64,000 nt of DNA from Azospirillum sp. (GCA_027486405.1 JAIXPD010000095.1:62001-126000), one strand, 5' to 3'. Positions 7,987 to 18,834 are shown, numbered from the stretch's first letter. The notes: generated by a model not told the origin, from the letters alone. Translations and numbers: made by a program.

Positions 7987-8583
7987 TTACTCCGCCGCCG
8001 CTTCGGCGGGCGCGCCGGTGTAGTGATCGGGCCAATGCTTGCGCACCACCTCGCCGTCGCTGGCGAAGATGTGGCACATGTTCAACAGGGTCGGCCGTTC
8101 CTTGCGGTCCTGCGCCGGGCGGCCTTCGGCCTTTGCCTTTTCCGCCTGCTCCCGCGTCAGGATGGGAAACACGGTCTGAAAGGCGGTGGTCGCCATCGGC
8201 CCCAGCAACTCCACCAGATGGGTGCAGCCCTGCGGCCCGCCCAACCGTTCCTTGACCGCGCGGGTCCAGCCGGGGCCGACGCGCAGACCGATCAGGGCCT
8301 GGAAACGGGGGGTGATCGTGGGGCAGGCGCGGTAGGGGCTGTGGTCCGTCACCGCCTCCACCGCCCGAACCGTCAACTGGTCGTCCACCGTCAGGCGCAT
8401 CCACATCTGATGAATCGGGTCGCCCGGTTCCAGGTGGCCGCGCTCTTCGGTGTGGAAGGGATAGGCCTTGACGTCGGTGATGTGGCCTTCGATGTCCCAC
8501 AGGCCGTCGGCGCGGCGAAAGCCCTCGCACGTCACCTTGCGGGTGTGAATCGGCTGGCGGTCGGCGGGGGTGGACAGGGGCAT
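7987..8583 (-). CDS. DUF2889 family protein
   Basis: A 198-residue protein matching the DUF2889 pattern: an N-terminal TRKVTCEGFRRADGLWDIEG segment, a middle FHTEERGHLEPGDPIHQMWM strand region and the conserved GCTHLVEL with C and H residues in the C-terminal half. The family has no established function; proteins like it are common in proteobacteria. I start at MPLSTPADR (8583), where homology begins; an upstream ATG at 8664 is possible but adds an unconvincing leader. It is convergent with the RHH gene and separated from the CBS gene upstream on the same strand by about 130 bp. Confidence 0.8.
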   Translation of the reverse strand: MPLSTPADRQPIHTRKVTCEGFRRADGLWDIEGHITDVKAYPFHTEERGHLEPGDPIHQMWMRLTVDDQLTVRAVEAVTDHSPYRACPTITPRFQALIGLRVGPGWTRAVKERLGGPQGCTHLVELLGPMATTAFQTVFPILTREQAEKAKAEGRPAQDRKERPTLLNMCHIFASDGEVVRKHWPDHYTGAPAEAAAE

Positions 8584-8711
8584 CGCGGCTCTCGGTTCGG
8601 TGTGCCTGGGAACGGATTGTCCTGCGGCATCACGAACTATCGGCGGGGTTCGCCCATGGGTCAAGCCAACCCCGCCGCAATGCAGCGTTACCTATGCGTC
8701 AGGGGTGGGCG

Positions 8712-9170
8712 TCAGGCGGTTCCCTCTGCCGAATAGCCCGAACCGAACATGTAGGCTTCGCGGTCGCGGATTTCGTCCTCCAGATGGGCGCGAACCACGG
8801 CGAACAGGTCGCGAATCGACACCATGCCCACGGCCTCGCCGTCCACCGTGACCGGAAGATGCCGATAATGGTGCCGTTCCATCAGGTCCAGCGCGGCGAT
8901 GGCGGGGGAGGAGGGCGGCAGCGTGTCCGGGTCGGCGGTCATCACCGCGCTCAACGGCGTGGTCGCCGGATCCAATCCGGCGGCCACCACCCGCACGGTC
9001 ATGTCGCGTTCGGTGACGATGCCCTTCAGGGTTCGTCCCTCCGTCACCAGAACGGCGGCGATGCGGCGTTCGGCCATCAACAGGGCGGCGTCGCGCGCCG
9101 TCGCGGTGGGCGGCAGGCACGACAAATCCTGATTCTTGATGACGTCGGGCACCAATTTGCGGGTCGGCAT
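8712..9170 (-). CDS. tandem CBS-domain protein
   Basis: This 152-residue protein consists almost wholly of two CBS motifs, forming one Bateman module. The first covers roughly 8-65 (DVIKNQDLSCLPP through VTERDMTVRVV) and the second about 70-130 (PLSAVMTADPDTLPPSSP through GMVSIRDLFAVV). Such stand-alone proteins bind adenine nucleotides or S-adenosyl compounds and act as energy sensors, but the partner here is unknown. The start is placed at MPTRKLVPDV (9170), preceded by a GGAGGGGG-like ribosome-binding site. No neighbouring gene is obviously linked to it. Confidence 0.87.
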   Translation of the reverse strand: MPTRKLVPDVIKNQDLSCLPPTATARDAALLMAERRIAAVLVTEGRTLKGIVTERDMTVRVVAAGLDPATTPLSAVMTADPDTLPPSSPAIAALDLMERHHYRHLPVTVDGEAVGMVSIRDLFAVVRAHLEDEIRDREAYMFGSGYSAEGTA

Positions 9171-9366
9171 GTGTCCCCCTCCTGATTGTGTGGATTTCAG
9201 TGGACAACCAACGCTGCGCGGCGCGCTTGCGTGCGCTGCGGACCCTTGATCCTGACAGTGGATCCGCAAATCAGTCAACGAAACGGATTGTCATAACCCT
9301 ATCCATTTCGGCCAGGGGTGGACCAGAGGTGGGAGGGGGACGTCCCACCCCTCTGCGCCGAAAGGA

Positions 9367-10488
9367 TCAGGCCGTCACCGCGTCGGTCAACACGGCGCGG
9401 ACCGCGTCGGCGTCCACATCGCGGCGGGTGAAGGCCTGGCCGATGCCGTTGGCCAGGATGAAGGTGATGCGGCCATCGGCCACCTTCTTGTCCTTGGCCA
9501 TCGACGCGATCAGCTCATCGACGTTCCAGGCGACGCCGGGGATGTCGGTCGGGCGCACCGGCAGGCCGACGGCGGCCAGATGGGCGCGGGCGCGCCGCGC
9601 GTCGTCGGCCGGGCACAGGCCGAGCTTCACCGACAGGTCGAAGGCCAGCACCATACCGATCGACACACCTTCGCCGTGCAGCAGGGTTTGGCCGAAGCCG
9701 GTCGCCGCCTCCAGCGCGTGGCCAAAGGTGTGGCCGAGGTTGAGCAGGGCGCGGTCGCCGCTCTCCCGCTCGTCCACCCCGACGATGTCGGCCTTGGCCC
9801 GGCAACTGACGGTCACGGCGTGGCGGCGGGCGGCGCTGTCGCCATCGACCACGCGCTGGCCGTTGCCCTCCAGCCAGGTGAAGAAGTCGGGCAGGCGGAT
9901 CAGCCCGTATTTGACCACCTCGGCGTAACCGGCCAGCACCTCGCGCTTGGGCAGGGTGTCGAGCGTGGCGGTGTCGGCGATGACCAGCCGGGGTTGGTGG
10001 AAGGCCCCGATCAGATTCTTGCCGTGGCGGCTGTTGATGCCGGTCTTGCCGCCGACGGAGCTGTCGACCTGCGACAGCAGCGTCGTCGGCACCTGGATGA
10101 AGTCGATGCCGCGCAGCAGCGAGGCCGCCGCGAAGCCGCAGAGATCGCCGACCACCCCGCCGCCCAGCGCCAGCAGCACGGTGGAGCGTTCGATCCCGCG
10201 CCCCAGAACCTCTTCCAGCAGGGTTTGGAAGTGGCCGAAATCCTTGGTTTTCTCCCCCGCCGGGACGGTGATGGCCGGGGCGGGCGCGACGCCCGCCTCG
10301 ATCAGCGCGGCGTTCAGCGTGTCGAGGTGGCGCGGCCCGACGTTGGCGTCGGTGACGACGATGGGCGCGCGGCCCCGCGTGATCGCGGCGATGCGGGACC
10401 CCGCGTCGGACAGGATGCCGTCGCCGACCAGAATGTCGTAGCTGCGGGCGCCGAGGTTCAGGTGAACGGTGTCGAGCGGAGCGGTCAT
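9367..10488 (-). CDS. aroB: 3-dehydroquinate synthase
   Basis: AroB converts DAHP to 3-dehydroquinate, the second step of the shikimate pathway, using NAD+ and a divalent metal. The 373-residue protein shows the NAD-binding segment GGGVVGDLCGFAAAS, the PTTLLSQVDSSVGGKTGIN signature and the metal-ligand histidine regions NLGHTFGHALE and HGEGVSIGM. Length is normal for the family. aroK lies four bases upstream on the same strand, so the two form the widespread aroK-aroB operon. Both are essential-type housekeeping genes and nothing unusual is seen. Confidence 0.96.
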   Translation of the reverse strand: MTAPLDTVHLNLGARSYDILVGDGILSDAGSRIAAITRGRAPIVVTDANVGPRHLDTLNAALIEAGVAPAPAITVPAGEKTKDFGHFQTLLEEVLGRGIERSTVLLALGGGVVGDLCGFAAASLLRGIDFIQVPTTLLSQVDSSVGGKTGINSRHGKNLIGAFHQPRLVIADTATLDTLPKREVLAGYAEVVKYGLIRLPDFFTWLEGNGQRVVDGDSAARRHAVTVSCRAKADIVGVDERESGDRALLNLGHTFGHALEAATGFGQTLLHGEGVSIGMVLAFDLSVKLGLCPADDARRARAHLAAVGLPVRPTDIPGVAWNVDELIASMAKDKKVADGRITFILANGIGQAFTRRDVDADAVRAVLTDAVTA

Positions 10489-10492
10489 GGTC

Positions 10493-11140
10493 TTACGGAG
10501 TCCCGGCGGGTTTGCTGGTGGCGGGGGCGGCGGTCGGCGCGGCGCGGTGGGGCAGGGGGATGCCGAAATGCCGTTCCAGCGCCTCGATCACCAGTTCGAC
10601 GGTGGCGTCGGGCGGGCGTTCGTCGCTGACCACGGTCAGGTCGGAGTCGGCGTAGACCGGATAGCGCAGATTCATCAGGCGGCCGAGCACGTCGCGCGGG
10701 TTGCCCTGGTTCAGCAGCGGCCGGTGGGTGCGCTTGGCGGTGCGGGCGATCAGCACGTCCAGCTCCGCGCGCAGCCAGACCGACACGCCGTGGGCGTGCA
10801 CGGTGGCGCGGGTGTCGGCGTCCATGAAGGCCCCGCCGCCGGTGGCCAGAATGTGCACCGGCTCCTCGGTCAGCAGGCGGGCGATGATCTTGCGCTCCAC
10901 CGCGCGGAACACCGGTTCGCCATCGCGGGCGAAGATTTCGGCGATGGTGCAGCCCGCCGCCGCCTCGATTTCGATGTCGGCGTCGCGGAAGGGCAGGTTC
11001 AGGCGCGCGGCCAGACGGCGACCGATGGCGCTTTTCCCCGCCCCCATCAGGCCGACCAGCACGACCGTGCGGGGCAGGCGCGGCGGCGCGTCCTCCGCCG
11101 GAGCCGGATGCGGGTCGGTCGTCGCGTTGCGCAGTCCCAT
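10493..11140 (-). CDS. aroK: shikimate kinase
   Basis: AroK phosphorylates shikimate at the 3-hydroxyl using ATP. The 215-residue protein has the P-loop GLMGAGKS (30-37), the shikimate-binding DADIEIEA segment and ATGGGAFMD. A proline-rich N-terminal extension of about 25 residues and an alanine/proline-rich C-terminal tail make it longer than the usual 170-180 residues, as is common in alphaproteobacteria. It is immediately followed by aroB with a four-base gap, which indicates co-transcription and probably coupled translation. Confidence 0.95.
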   Translation of the reverse strand: MGLRNATTDPHPAPAEDAPPRLPRTVVLVGLMGAGKSAIGRRLAARLNLPFRDADIEIEAAAGCTIAEIFARDGEPVFRAVERKIIARLLTEEPVHILATGGGAFMDADTRATVHAHGVSVWLRAELDVLIARTAKRTHRPLLNQGNPRDVLGRLMNLRYPVYADSDLTVVSDERPPDATVELVIEALERHFGIPLPHRAAPTAAPATSKPAGTP

Positions 11141-11442
11141 CGTGCCTTGTCCATATCGCCGAATCGTGACGTCGCACCGTCATAGCAAGCAACCGCCCCC
11201 GGACGCCATCCCGGAACGCAGGGGGCGGGCGGTTGACCTGCGCATTCCGCGCGGTTGCGTCTGTTGCGCGCGGTCCGGTCCTGCGGCTACACTGCGCGCG
11301 CTGAGCGACGGGTGGCCTTCGGGCCGACGCTGCCCGGTTGCCGTGCGCGGCGCGGCGGCCGTTTCTTGTCCCACGCCGCGTGGTTGCCACTCTGATAGGG
11401 TTTCTGGCCTTGTCGTTCTCCCGTCACAACAGTTCTGGTGCC
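11141..11442. other. intergenic region between aroK and the small membrane-protein gene
   Basis: About 300 bases that must hold the divergent promoters of aroK-aroB and the membrane-protein/xerD operon. I see no convincing gene, no repeat family and no clear consensus promoter in it. Confidence 0.5.
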
Positions 11443-11583
11443 ATGAGCCGGTTCGCCTCCGCCCTTCTCGTTTTGCTGCTGCTGGTCTTTTGTGGCGGTG
11501 TGGTGTTCCTGGCGTCCTGGGACCTCCCGGCTCCATCGAAGGCGGTGGAGAAGGTCTTGCCGGATGAGCGGTTCCCGCGCTGA
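11443..11583 (+). CDS. small single-pass membrane protein
   Basis: A 46-residue protein starting MSRFASALLVLLLLVFCGGV with one strong hydrophobic segment (about 5-26) followed by a short polar tail ASWDLPAPSKAVEKVLPDE. The tail is rich in proline and charged residues and probably faces the periplasm. The gene overlaps the start of the next gene by 20 bases, so translation is probably coupled. I do not recognise a named family with certainty. Its conserved-looking tail and operon position before a secreted protein and xerD suggest a real gene rather than a chance frame. Confidence 0.65.
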   Translation: MSRFASALLVLLLLVFCGGVVFLASWDLPAPSKAVEKVLPDERFPR

Positions 11584-13530
11584 GCCGTTTCGACCGGGAT
11601 CGGCCCGGCGGGGGTGGGCGCTGGCCCGGCCCGTCTTTGCGCTGACCGCCCGGTTCCTGGCTGTTTCGCTCGCGGTCCTCTCAGCGATGACCGTGACCCC
11701 GATGACCGTGACCACCGCCGTTGCGCAGGTGGTCGGTCCGCCGATCCGCCTCACACCGTCCGCCGATCCGCCCGCCGTCGCTCCCGCACCGGTGCCGCCG
11801 CCTTCCCCGCCCCCTGTGGTCGCGTCCCCGCCGCCCGTCCCCGCCGCCCCCTCCATGGCGGTGGTCCCGGTGGTTCCGCGTTCGCCGCCGGTCGCGTCCC
11901 AGCCGCTGGGGCCGCCCGATCCGGATGGGGCAGGGCTGCTCAGCGGTGGCGAGGGGCTGGGCGGCGACCCCTGGCGCGGCGTGTCCCAGGCCGACGCGCT
12001 GCCGCTGCTCGCCGCGTTGCCGGTCAACACCCCGTCGCCCACCGCCAAGGCGCTGCAACGCCGCTTGCTGTTGAGCGCGGGGTCCCCCGCTTTGGCGGTG
12101 ATGGCTGGCGTGCCCCCCGCCGGTCCCGCCCCGGTTTTTGGCGACGCGCCATCCTCCCACAGCTTTGGCCGCCGCTTTGGCGCGCTGCGGGTGACGGCGC
12201 TGGCCCGGCTGGGCGACGCCCGCGCCGCCGCCGAACTGGCCGACCGGCTGCCCGGCCTGTTGAGCGGGGATGAGGCCGCCGCCCGCGCCCTGACCGACGC
12301 GGAGCTGCTGTTTGGCCCGATGGAGTGCGCCAAGGCGCAGGCGCGCGGGCAGGGGTTCGAGGATCCCTATTGGCGCAAGGTCGATCTCTATTGCCGCGCC
12401 CGGCTGGGCGACCGCGCCGGGGCCGATCTGGCGCTGGCGATGCTGCGCGAACGCGCCGGACGGGCCGACCCCTTTTTGCCGTTGGCCGAGGCGTTGACCG
12501 GCGGCCCACCGCCGGGACGCCGCGCCCTGCTCGACGCCAGCCCGGTGGCGTTGGCGGCGATGCGCACGGCCCGCGTGCCGGTTCCGCCGGACGCGCTGGC
12601 GCTGACCGATCCGGCCCTGCTGGCGGCGATCGCCACCAACCCGGCGACCGACCCGGCGACGCGGGCGACGGCGGGGGAACGGGCGGCGGCGGCGCTGTTC
12701 CTCGACACCCGGCAATTGCTGGATCTCTACGCGCAAATCCCGGTGCGGGGGGAGGAGATCCTCCGCGCCCGCGATCTGGCCGGGCGCGACCGCACCGCTT
12801 ATGGCCGGGCGCTGCTGCACCAGGCGATGGCGGCGACGATGGACGGAAGCCGCCGCGTCGCCCTGGCGGCGCTGGCGGTGGAGTTGGTCGATCCGCTGTG
12901 GCGCTCCGGCCCGGTGGGCGGGGCGGCGGCGGCGCTGCTCGACACCGTGTCGCCCAGCCCGGACGCGGCGGCGCTGGCCCCGGCGGCGACCCGGCTCTAC
13001 GCCGCCGTGGGGCGGCTGGACGCGGCCAAGCGCTGGTACGATCTGGCCCAGCGCGGGCGGACGGCGGATGCGGCGTGGCTGTGGCCGTTGGCGGCGGTGT
13101 CCGGCCTGCTGCCGCGCGGGGCCGACGCGGCGGGCCTGTCGCCCTGGCTGACCGAAGCCGTGCGCGGGGCCGGGGACGCGGGACTGGCGCGGGTGGCCGG
13201 GCAATTGGCCTTGCTCCAGGCGGTGGGCGTGGCCGTGCCCGATTCGGCGTGGCTGGCGGCGACCGACGGGTCCGGGCCGCCCGGCGGCGTGGTGGGCGGC
13301 GTCGATCCGGCGCTGTGGCAACGGCTGGGCGACGCGGCAACCGGCGGCCGGGTCGGCGAAACCGTGGCGGTGGCGCTGCTGCTGCTGGGCGAGGGCGGCC
13401 CCACCGGAACGCCGCCCCGGCTGGTGGCGCGGGTCGCCGCCAATCTGACGGCGGTCGGGCTGGAGGGCGACGCCCGCGCCCTGGTCCGCGAAGCGATGGC
13501 GGCGCTGGTCGCCCCGATGGGATCCGAACG

Positions 13531-13534
<4 letters not shown>
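11564..13534 (+). CDS. large secreted alanine/proline-rich protein of unknown function upstream of xerD
   Basis: A protein of about 656 residues beginning at ATG 11564, inside the end of the preceding small gene. The N-terminus has a basic region then a hydrophobic stretch (ALTARFLAVSLAVLSAM) ending in AVAQ, a likely signal peptide. A proline/valine-rich linker (about 60-115) follows, then a long alanine/leucine/arginine-rich helical region that resembles degenerate helical repeats (TPR- or Sel1-like), though no exact repeat consensus is visible. Similar proteins in related bacteria have been labelled antifreeze glycopeptide-like from composition only. Its stop overlaps the xerD start (ATGA), so it is translationally coupled to xerD. 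Function unknown. Confidence 0.75.
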
Positions 13535-14579
<1,045 letters not shown>

Positions 14580-14604
<25 letters not shown>

Positions 14605-14804
14605 ACACAGATGAATTTTGATGGATGGTAAAGTTGTTGGTTTTTTCGATTGATGAATAAAGGATCTCATCAATCCCGATGACGTTTCCATTGATTATTT
14701 AATTAATCATTAAATCAATTTTCTCTGATTTTTGACCAAATGAAGAGACTGAAAATTTATTATCTATCTTCATCTGTGTCTATCTGTGTTCATCTGTGTC
14801 AAAA
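14580..14804. mobile_element. AT-rich inverted-repeat element at the 3' end of xerD
   Basis: The left end (14580-14618) reads TTTTGACACAGATGAACAC and continues as three copies of the 10-bp unit ACACAGATGA. The right end (about 14767-14804) is its reverse complement with two or three base changes. Between them lie about 150 bases that are strikingly AT-rich against the rest of the window, including a near-palindrome around TGATTATTTAATTAATCA. No open frame of any size is convincing inside it and no target duplication is obvious. It looks like a small non-coding mobile or integrated element; the ACACAGATGA unit resembles repeats I associate with GxxExxY cassettes elsewhere, but that link is from memory. 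Confidence 0.65.
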
Positions 14805-14940
14805 AATCCCAGCGCCTTCCCCCGCGCCCCGCACTGCGACGTTGGGTCGTCCTCAACCAAAAACGGTCGTGTGCTACAAAGGCTCTTCAACCCACCGCCG
14901 CAGATCGGGCGGTCACGAACAGGGATGGGGGAGCAGCGCC

Positions 14941-16536
14941 ATGGCCGACATCATCGCGGGTCTGGAGATTCGCGGGTCGATGGAACCCGGATTCGACCGC
15001 ATCCTGACACCGGAGGCGCTGGCCTTCCTGGCGGAGCTGGAGGGGCGGTTCGGGCCGGAGCGGCTGCGGCTTCTGGACGTCCGCGCCCAGCGGCAGGCGC
15101 TGTTCGATCAGGGCAAGCGCCCGGATCTCCTGCCCGAAACCCGCGCGATTCGCGAGGCCGATTGGACCATCGCCCCGCTGCCGGTCGATCTGCGCGACCG
15201 CCGGGTCGAGATCACCGGGCCGGTGGACCGCAAGACGGTCATCAACGCCCTGAATTCCGGGGCCAAGCTGTTCATGGCCGATTTCGAGGACGCGAGCAGC
15301 CCGACCTGGGCCAACCTGCTCCACGGCCAGATCAATCTGTATGACGCGGTGCGCCGGACGATCACCCACGAGGATCCCGCCACCGGGAAGAAATACCGGC
15401 TGACCGACCGCCCCGCCGTGCTGGCGGTCCGGCCGCGCGGCTGGCACAGGGCGGAACCCCATCTGCGGATGGAGGGGGAGCCGGTGTCCGCCGCCCTGTT
15501 CGACGCGGGCCTGTTCCTGTTCCACAACGCGCGGGAACTGCTGGCGCGCGGCAGCGGCCCCTATCTCTATCTGCCCAAGCTGGAAAGCCATTTCGAGGCG
15601 CGGCTGTGGCGCGAGGTGTTCGTGCTGGCTGAGGAGTGCCTGGGCCTGCCCTATGGCTCGATCAAGGCCACGGTGTTGATCGAGACGATCACCGCCGCCT
15701 TTGAGATGGACGAGATCCTGTACGAGCTGCGCGACCACGCCGCCGGGCTGAATTGCGGGCGTTGGGGCTATATCTTCAGCGTCATCAAGACCTTCCGCAA
15801 CGACCCCTCCGCCGTCCTGCCGGACCGGGCGGCGGTGACGATGGACACGCCCTTCCTGTCGGCCTACAGCCAGTTGGCGGTCAAGACCGGCCACCGCCGC
15901 AACGCCCCGGTGATCGGCGGCATGTCCGCCTTCATCCCGGTGAAGGACGATCCCGCCGCCAACGAGGCCGCCTTCTCCCGCGTGCGCGCCGACAAGGAGC
16001 GCGAGGCGTCGAACGGCCATGACGGCACCTGGGTGGCGCATCCCGGTCTGGTCCCGGTGGCGATGGCGGTGTTCGACGCCTACATGCCCACCCCCAACCA
16101 GACCGCCCGCAAACGCGCCGACGTGGCCGTGACCGCCGCCGACCTGCTGACCCTGCCCACCGGGCCGAAGACGGAGGCGGGCCTGCGCACCAACATCGCC
16201 GTCGGCATCGTCTACATCGCGGCGTGGCTGCGCGGCATCGGCTGCGTGCCGGTGTTCAACCAGATGGAGGACGCGGCGACCGCCGAAATCAGCCGCAGCC
16301 AAGTCTGGCAGTGGATCCGCCACGCCGTCCCGCTGGACGATGGCCGGACGGTGACGGCGGATCTGGTGCGCGCCCTGATCGCCGAGGAACTGGCGGCCTG
16401 GACACGGAGTCCCACGCCCGCCACCCAGGCCCATCACGCCGCCGCCGCCCTCTTCACCGATCTGGTGACGGCCCCCGATTTCGTCGAACTCCTGACCGTG
16501 CCCGCCTGTGACCGCCTGCTGGCGGGGGTTGGGTGA
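14941..16536 (+). CDS. aceB: malate synthase A
   Basis: Malate synthase condenses glyoxylate with acetyl-CoA to give malate in the glyoxylate shunt. The 531-residue product has the A-isoform length and signatures: MADFEDASSPTW, the TVLIETITAAFEMDEIL segment, the DHAAGLNCGRWGYIFS motif carrying substrate and Mg2+ contacts, and GMSAFIPVK. The start at ATG 14941 has a GGGATGGGGGAG ribosome-binding region; an open frame extends upstream only through the repeat element. Many alphaproteobacteria use the G isoform (glcB), so an A-type enzyme is worth noting. No isocitrate lyase gene lies nearby. Confidence 0.94.
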   Translation: MADIIAGLEIRGSMEPGFDRILTPEALAFLAELEGRFGPERLRLLDVRAQRQALFDQGKRPDLLPETRAIREADWTIAPLPVDLRDRRVEITGPVDRKTVINALNSGAKLFMADFEDASSPTWANLLHGQINLYDAVRRTITHEDPATGKKYRLTDRPAVLAVRPRGWHRAEPHLRMEGEPVSAALFDAGLFLFHNARELLARGSGPYLYLPKLESHFEARLWREVFVLAEECLGLPYGSIKATVLIETITAAFEMDEILYELRDHAAGLNCGRWGYIFSVIKTFRNDPSAVLPDRAAVTMDTPFLSAYSQLAVKTGHRRNAPVIGGMSAFIPVKDDPAANEAAFSRVRADKEREASNGHDGTWVAHPGLVPVAMAVFDAYMPTPNQTARKRADVAVTAADLLTLPTGPKTEAGLRTNIAVGIVYIAAWLRGIGCVPVFNQMEDAATAEISRSQVWQWIRHAVPLDDGRTVTADLVRALIAEELAAWTRSPTPATQAHHAAAALFTDLVTAPDFVELLTVPACDRLLAGVG

Positions 16537-16541
16537 GGGCG

Positions 16542-17483
16542 CTATCGGCCCTGCGCCATTTCAATGCGAAGGCTGGGGTCGGTTTCGTGGATCTCGACGA
16601 TGGCGTTGTAGCGCGCCACCAACTCCGCGATGGTCAGCCGTCGTTGTTCGGCGGCAAAGCGGCCAAGCTCGTACAGGTTGGTGGCGAGGAACTGCTCGAA
16701 TTCCAGCAGGTCCAGACGATCCAGGATTCCCGCGTTGTCCGCCAAGCCTTCGGCGGTGGAGGCTCCGCGTCGGGTGGTGACGATGACCGGGCGGCGGCCC
16801 GCATCCAGATTCGCGGCGCATTTTCGGATCAGCGCCTCGCCCGGAGCCGATGAGACGTGGATCGACACGTCGCCAACGTCGAAATCCCCGGCGCGCCCGC
16901 TGGTTTCGTCGTTGGTGTTGGCACCATTGTGATGGATGACGCCGACGCCGAGCACCAGATCGAGTTTTGCCCCCACCAGATGCTGCATCAGGGTTCCAAG
17001 AAACATGGTCCCGGGCATGTCTTTTTGCCGGGCTTCGGCTTGCGTCATCAGGCTGCGCAGCACGGCGCGCAACCCCAAACTGCCATCCATGCGCAACAGG
17101 AAGGGCTTTGCGGCGAAAAACGCCTGCACTCGCGCGATCCAAAAGCGTTCGATCAGATCAAGATCAGGTGCCGGGCCTGTCTTGCGGGCCAGCGCGTTCA
17201 GGAAATCGACGTAAGCCCGCATGTTGCCCAAGCTGCCACGGCTGGTGCGCCCGCCCTCGCTGGCCAAAACCCGTTGGATGCCGTGGCGTTTCAGGATCTC
17301 TTGGACCCGGCCCTTGCCCAACCCCAGAACCTGCCCACCGCCGTCCGTGATCAGGTTGGTTGGATCGAGCGGAAGGCCGGATTGCCGGGCGTGGTCGGTG
17401 ATGACCAGGGCAACGCACAAAGGCCCTTTTCCCTGAAAACCATGCTCTTTGGCAAAGCGCGTCAGCGCATCATCAAGGGTCAC
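16542..17483 (-). CDS. DUF4928-like protein, putative restriction endonuclease of the adjacent methyltransferase
   Basis: A 313-residue protein whose start overlaps the end of a DNA cytosine methyltransferase gene by four bases (ATGA). The sequence resembles the DUF4928 family, which is found almost only beside m5C methyltransferases and is thought to be a type II restriction enzyme. A central segment LVGAKLDLVLGVGVIHHNGA followed by GRAGDFDVGDVSIHVSSAPG has acidic residues and strand patterns compatible with a PD-(D/E)XK-like core, but I cannot assign the catalytic residues firmly. The C-terminus ends with a helix around ELVARYNAIVEIHE. The role is inferred mainly from the coupling to the methyltransferase. 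Confidence 0.72.
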   Translation of the reverse strand: MTLDDALTRFAKEHGFQGKGPLCVALVITDHARQSGLPLDPTNLITDGGGQVLGLGKGRVQEILKRHGIQRVLASEGGRTSRGSLGNMRAYVDFLNALARKTGPAPDLDLIERFWIARVQAFFAAKPFLLRMDGSLGLRAVLRSLMTQAEARQKDMPGTMFLGTLMQHLVGAKLDLVLGVGVIHHNGANTNDETSGRAGDFDVGDVSIHVSSAPGEALIRKCAANLDAGRRPVIVTTRRGASTAEGLADNAGILDRLDLLEFEQFLATNLYELGRFAAEQRRLTIAELVARYNAIVEIHETDPSLRIEMAQGR

Positions 17484-18646
17484 GCCGCCATTCCCGCCGT
17501 TGCGACGGCGGTGGTGAGGGCCAGCAGGGGGGCGAACAGGTGAGTCGCCAAATGCCGGACCACCGGCACCGCAACGCCGTCTCCGGCCAGATGGTACGCG
17601 TCATAATAGGTGTTCGGCAACACATACCCATCCTGAAGCCCCATCAGGCGTGCCGCTTCGCGCGGAGAGAGCAGGCGTGACCGAACGCTCTTGCCATCCA
17701 CAACCAGAATGCTTTGTCGGGAAGACCCACCGGCGGGGGTCCGCAGGCATCCGGCGATGTCGTCGAACCGCACCTCCGCCCGCTGCACCTTGTGGCCATT
17801 CTCCACGCGGGTGCGCTTGTACACGCCGCCAACCATGCGCCGACCGGCGTGCTTGGCCGCCTCCAGCTTGGCCAGATGGCGCGGGTTCATCAGCGCCAGC
17901 AGGGCGGCGGTCTGGCTGCGGGAATGCCAAGCGACCAGGCCCGGTTCCTCCTCAATGACATCGGCAAAACGGCTGGTCCGGGGGGGCGGTTCCGGCAGGG
18001 TCCACCACAGCCAGTTCCGCCGGGTGTCCTCCGGCAACAGGGATTGCGCCGACCGCAGGGCGTTCGGGTGCCAAAGCGATGATGGGGTTGGGGTGGTGAG
18101 GGGTGTGGGGACCATGAGATCCCCGCGCACACCAACGATGAACAGCCGGGGGCGGGATTGCGGCAGGAACAGGCTGGCGTCGATCACCAGCGCGCCGAAG
18201 CGATAGCCGGTGTCCGACAGGGCGTTGCCGATGGCAACGAAGTCCTGTCCCTGGTTGGCGGTCAGGGTGCCGAGGACGTTTTCCAAGGCCACCAGCTTTG
18301 GCGCGCGCCCTTCCTCCTTCAATTGATGCATCAGTTGCCAAAAGGGCCAGAACGCGCCGGATCGCGTTTGGTCCGGGGCGGATCGGTGACGAATCCCGGC
18401 ATAACCGCCCGCCAACGACAAATCCTGACAGGGGAAGGACGCCCATGCCAAATCCGCCTGTCCGGGCAGGTCGCTGGTCGTCAGGCGGTTGACGTCCGCC
18501 TCCACAAGCCCCTCGTCACCCCAATTGGCGCGGTAGACGGCGGTCTTCGCCGAATCGAAATCATTGGCGAACGCGCAGCGCCAGCCATCGCCCAACCCTG
18601 CGCGGGCCATGCCGCCACCCGCAAAAAACTCGTAAAAGTCAGGCAT
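17480..18646 (-). CDS. DNA (cytosine-5-)-methyltransferase
   Basis: A 388-residue m5C methyltransferase. Motif I is FYEFFAGGGMARAGLG (SAM binding), motif IV is SFPCQDLSLAGG with the catalytic Cys, motif VI is LVALENVLG, motif VIII is QSRPRLFIVGV, and motifs IX-X lie at the C-terminus (LLSPREAARLMGLQDGY then GDGVAVPVV). The target-recognition region should fall between VIII and IX (about 215-310), so the methylated sequence cannot be read from the gene. It overlaps a small RHH gene upstream by eight bases and the DUF4928-like gene downstream by four, forming a tight three-gene restriction-modification operon. Confidence 0.93.
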   Translation of the reverse strand: MPDFYEFFAGGGMARAGLGDGWRCAFANDFDSAKTAVYRANWGDEGLVEADVNRLTTSDLPGQADLAWASFPCQDLSLAGGYAGIRHRSAPDQTRSGAFWPFWQLMHQLKEEGRAPKLVALENVLGTLTANQGQDFVAIGNALSDTGYRFGALVIDASLFLPQSRPRLFIVGVRGDLMVPTPLTTPTPSSLWHPNALRSAQSLLPEDTRRNWLWWTLPEPPPRTSRFADVIEEEPGLVAWHSRSQTAALLALMNPRHLAKLEAAKHAGRRMVGGVYKRTRVENGHKVQRAEVRFDDIAGCLRTPAGGSSRQSILVVDGKSVRSRLLSPREAARLMGLQDGYVLPNTYYDAYHLAGDGVAVPVVRHLATHLFAPLLALTTAVATAGMAA

Positions 18647-18824
18647 CGCGGGCCGCTTCCGGCGCAGGCCCCGGCGATTGGGAGTCGCGAGTCACCTTTT
18701 CCTGGATCGCCATGCTGATCCAGGTGTTGCGGGACACGTTGCCCGGCATTCGCTTGCGCAGCGCATCAATCGCCGCGCACAGGTCCACAGGAAGCCGAAG
18801 GTTGGTGCGGTGTTCATCGTCCAT
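18639..18824 (-). CDS. small Arc/MetJ-type ribbon-helix-helix regulator heading the restriction-modification operon
   Basis: A 61-residue protein starting MDDEHRTNLRLPVDLCAAID, with the RHH pattern: a short strand TNLRLP, helix A (DLCAAIDALRKR) and helix B (SRNTWISMAIQEKV). Its gene overlaps the methyltransferase start by eight bases. A 19-bp symmetric site TGGCGCCATTCTGGCGCCA sits 11 bases before its start codon. I infer that it is an autorepressor controlling the restriction-modification operon, the job usually done by helix-turn-helix C proteins. A longer frame (from 18884) would run through the palindrome, so I prefer the internal ATG. Confidence 0.75.
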   Translation of the reverse strand: MDDEHRTNLRLPVDLCAAIDALRKRMPGNVSRNTWISMAIQEKVTRDSQSPGPAPEAARDA

Positions 18825-18834
18825 CGGCTGATAG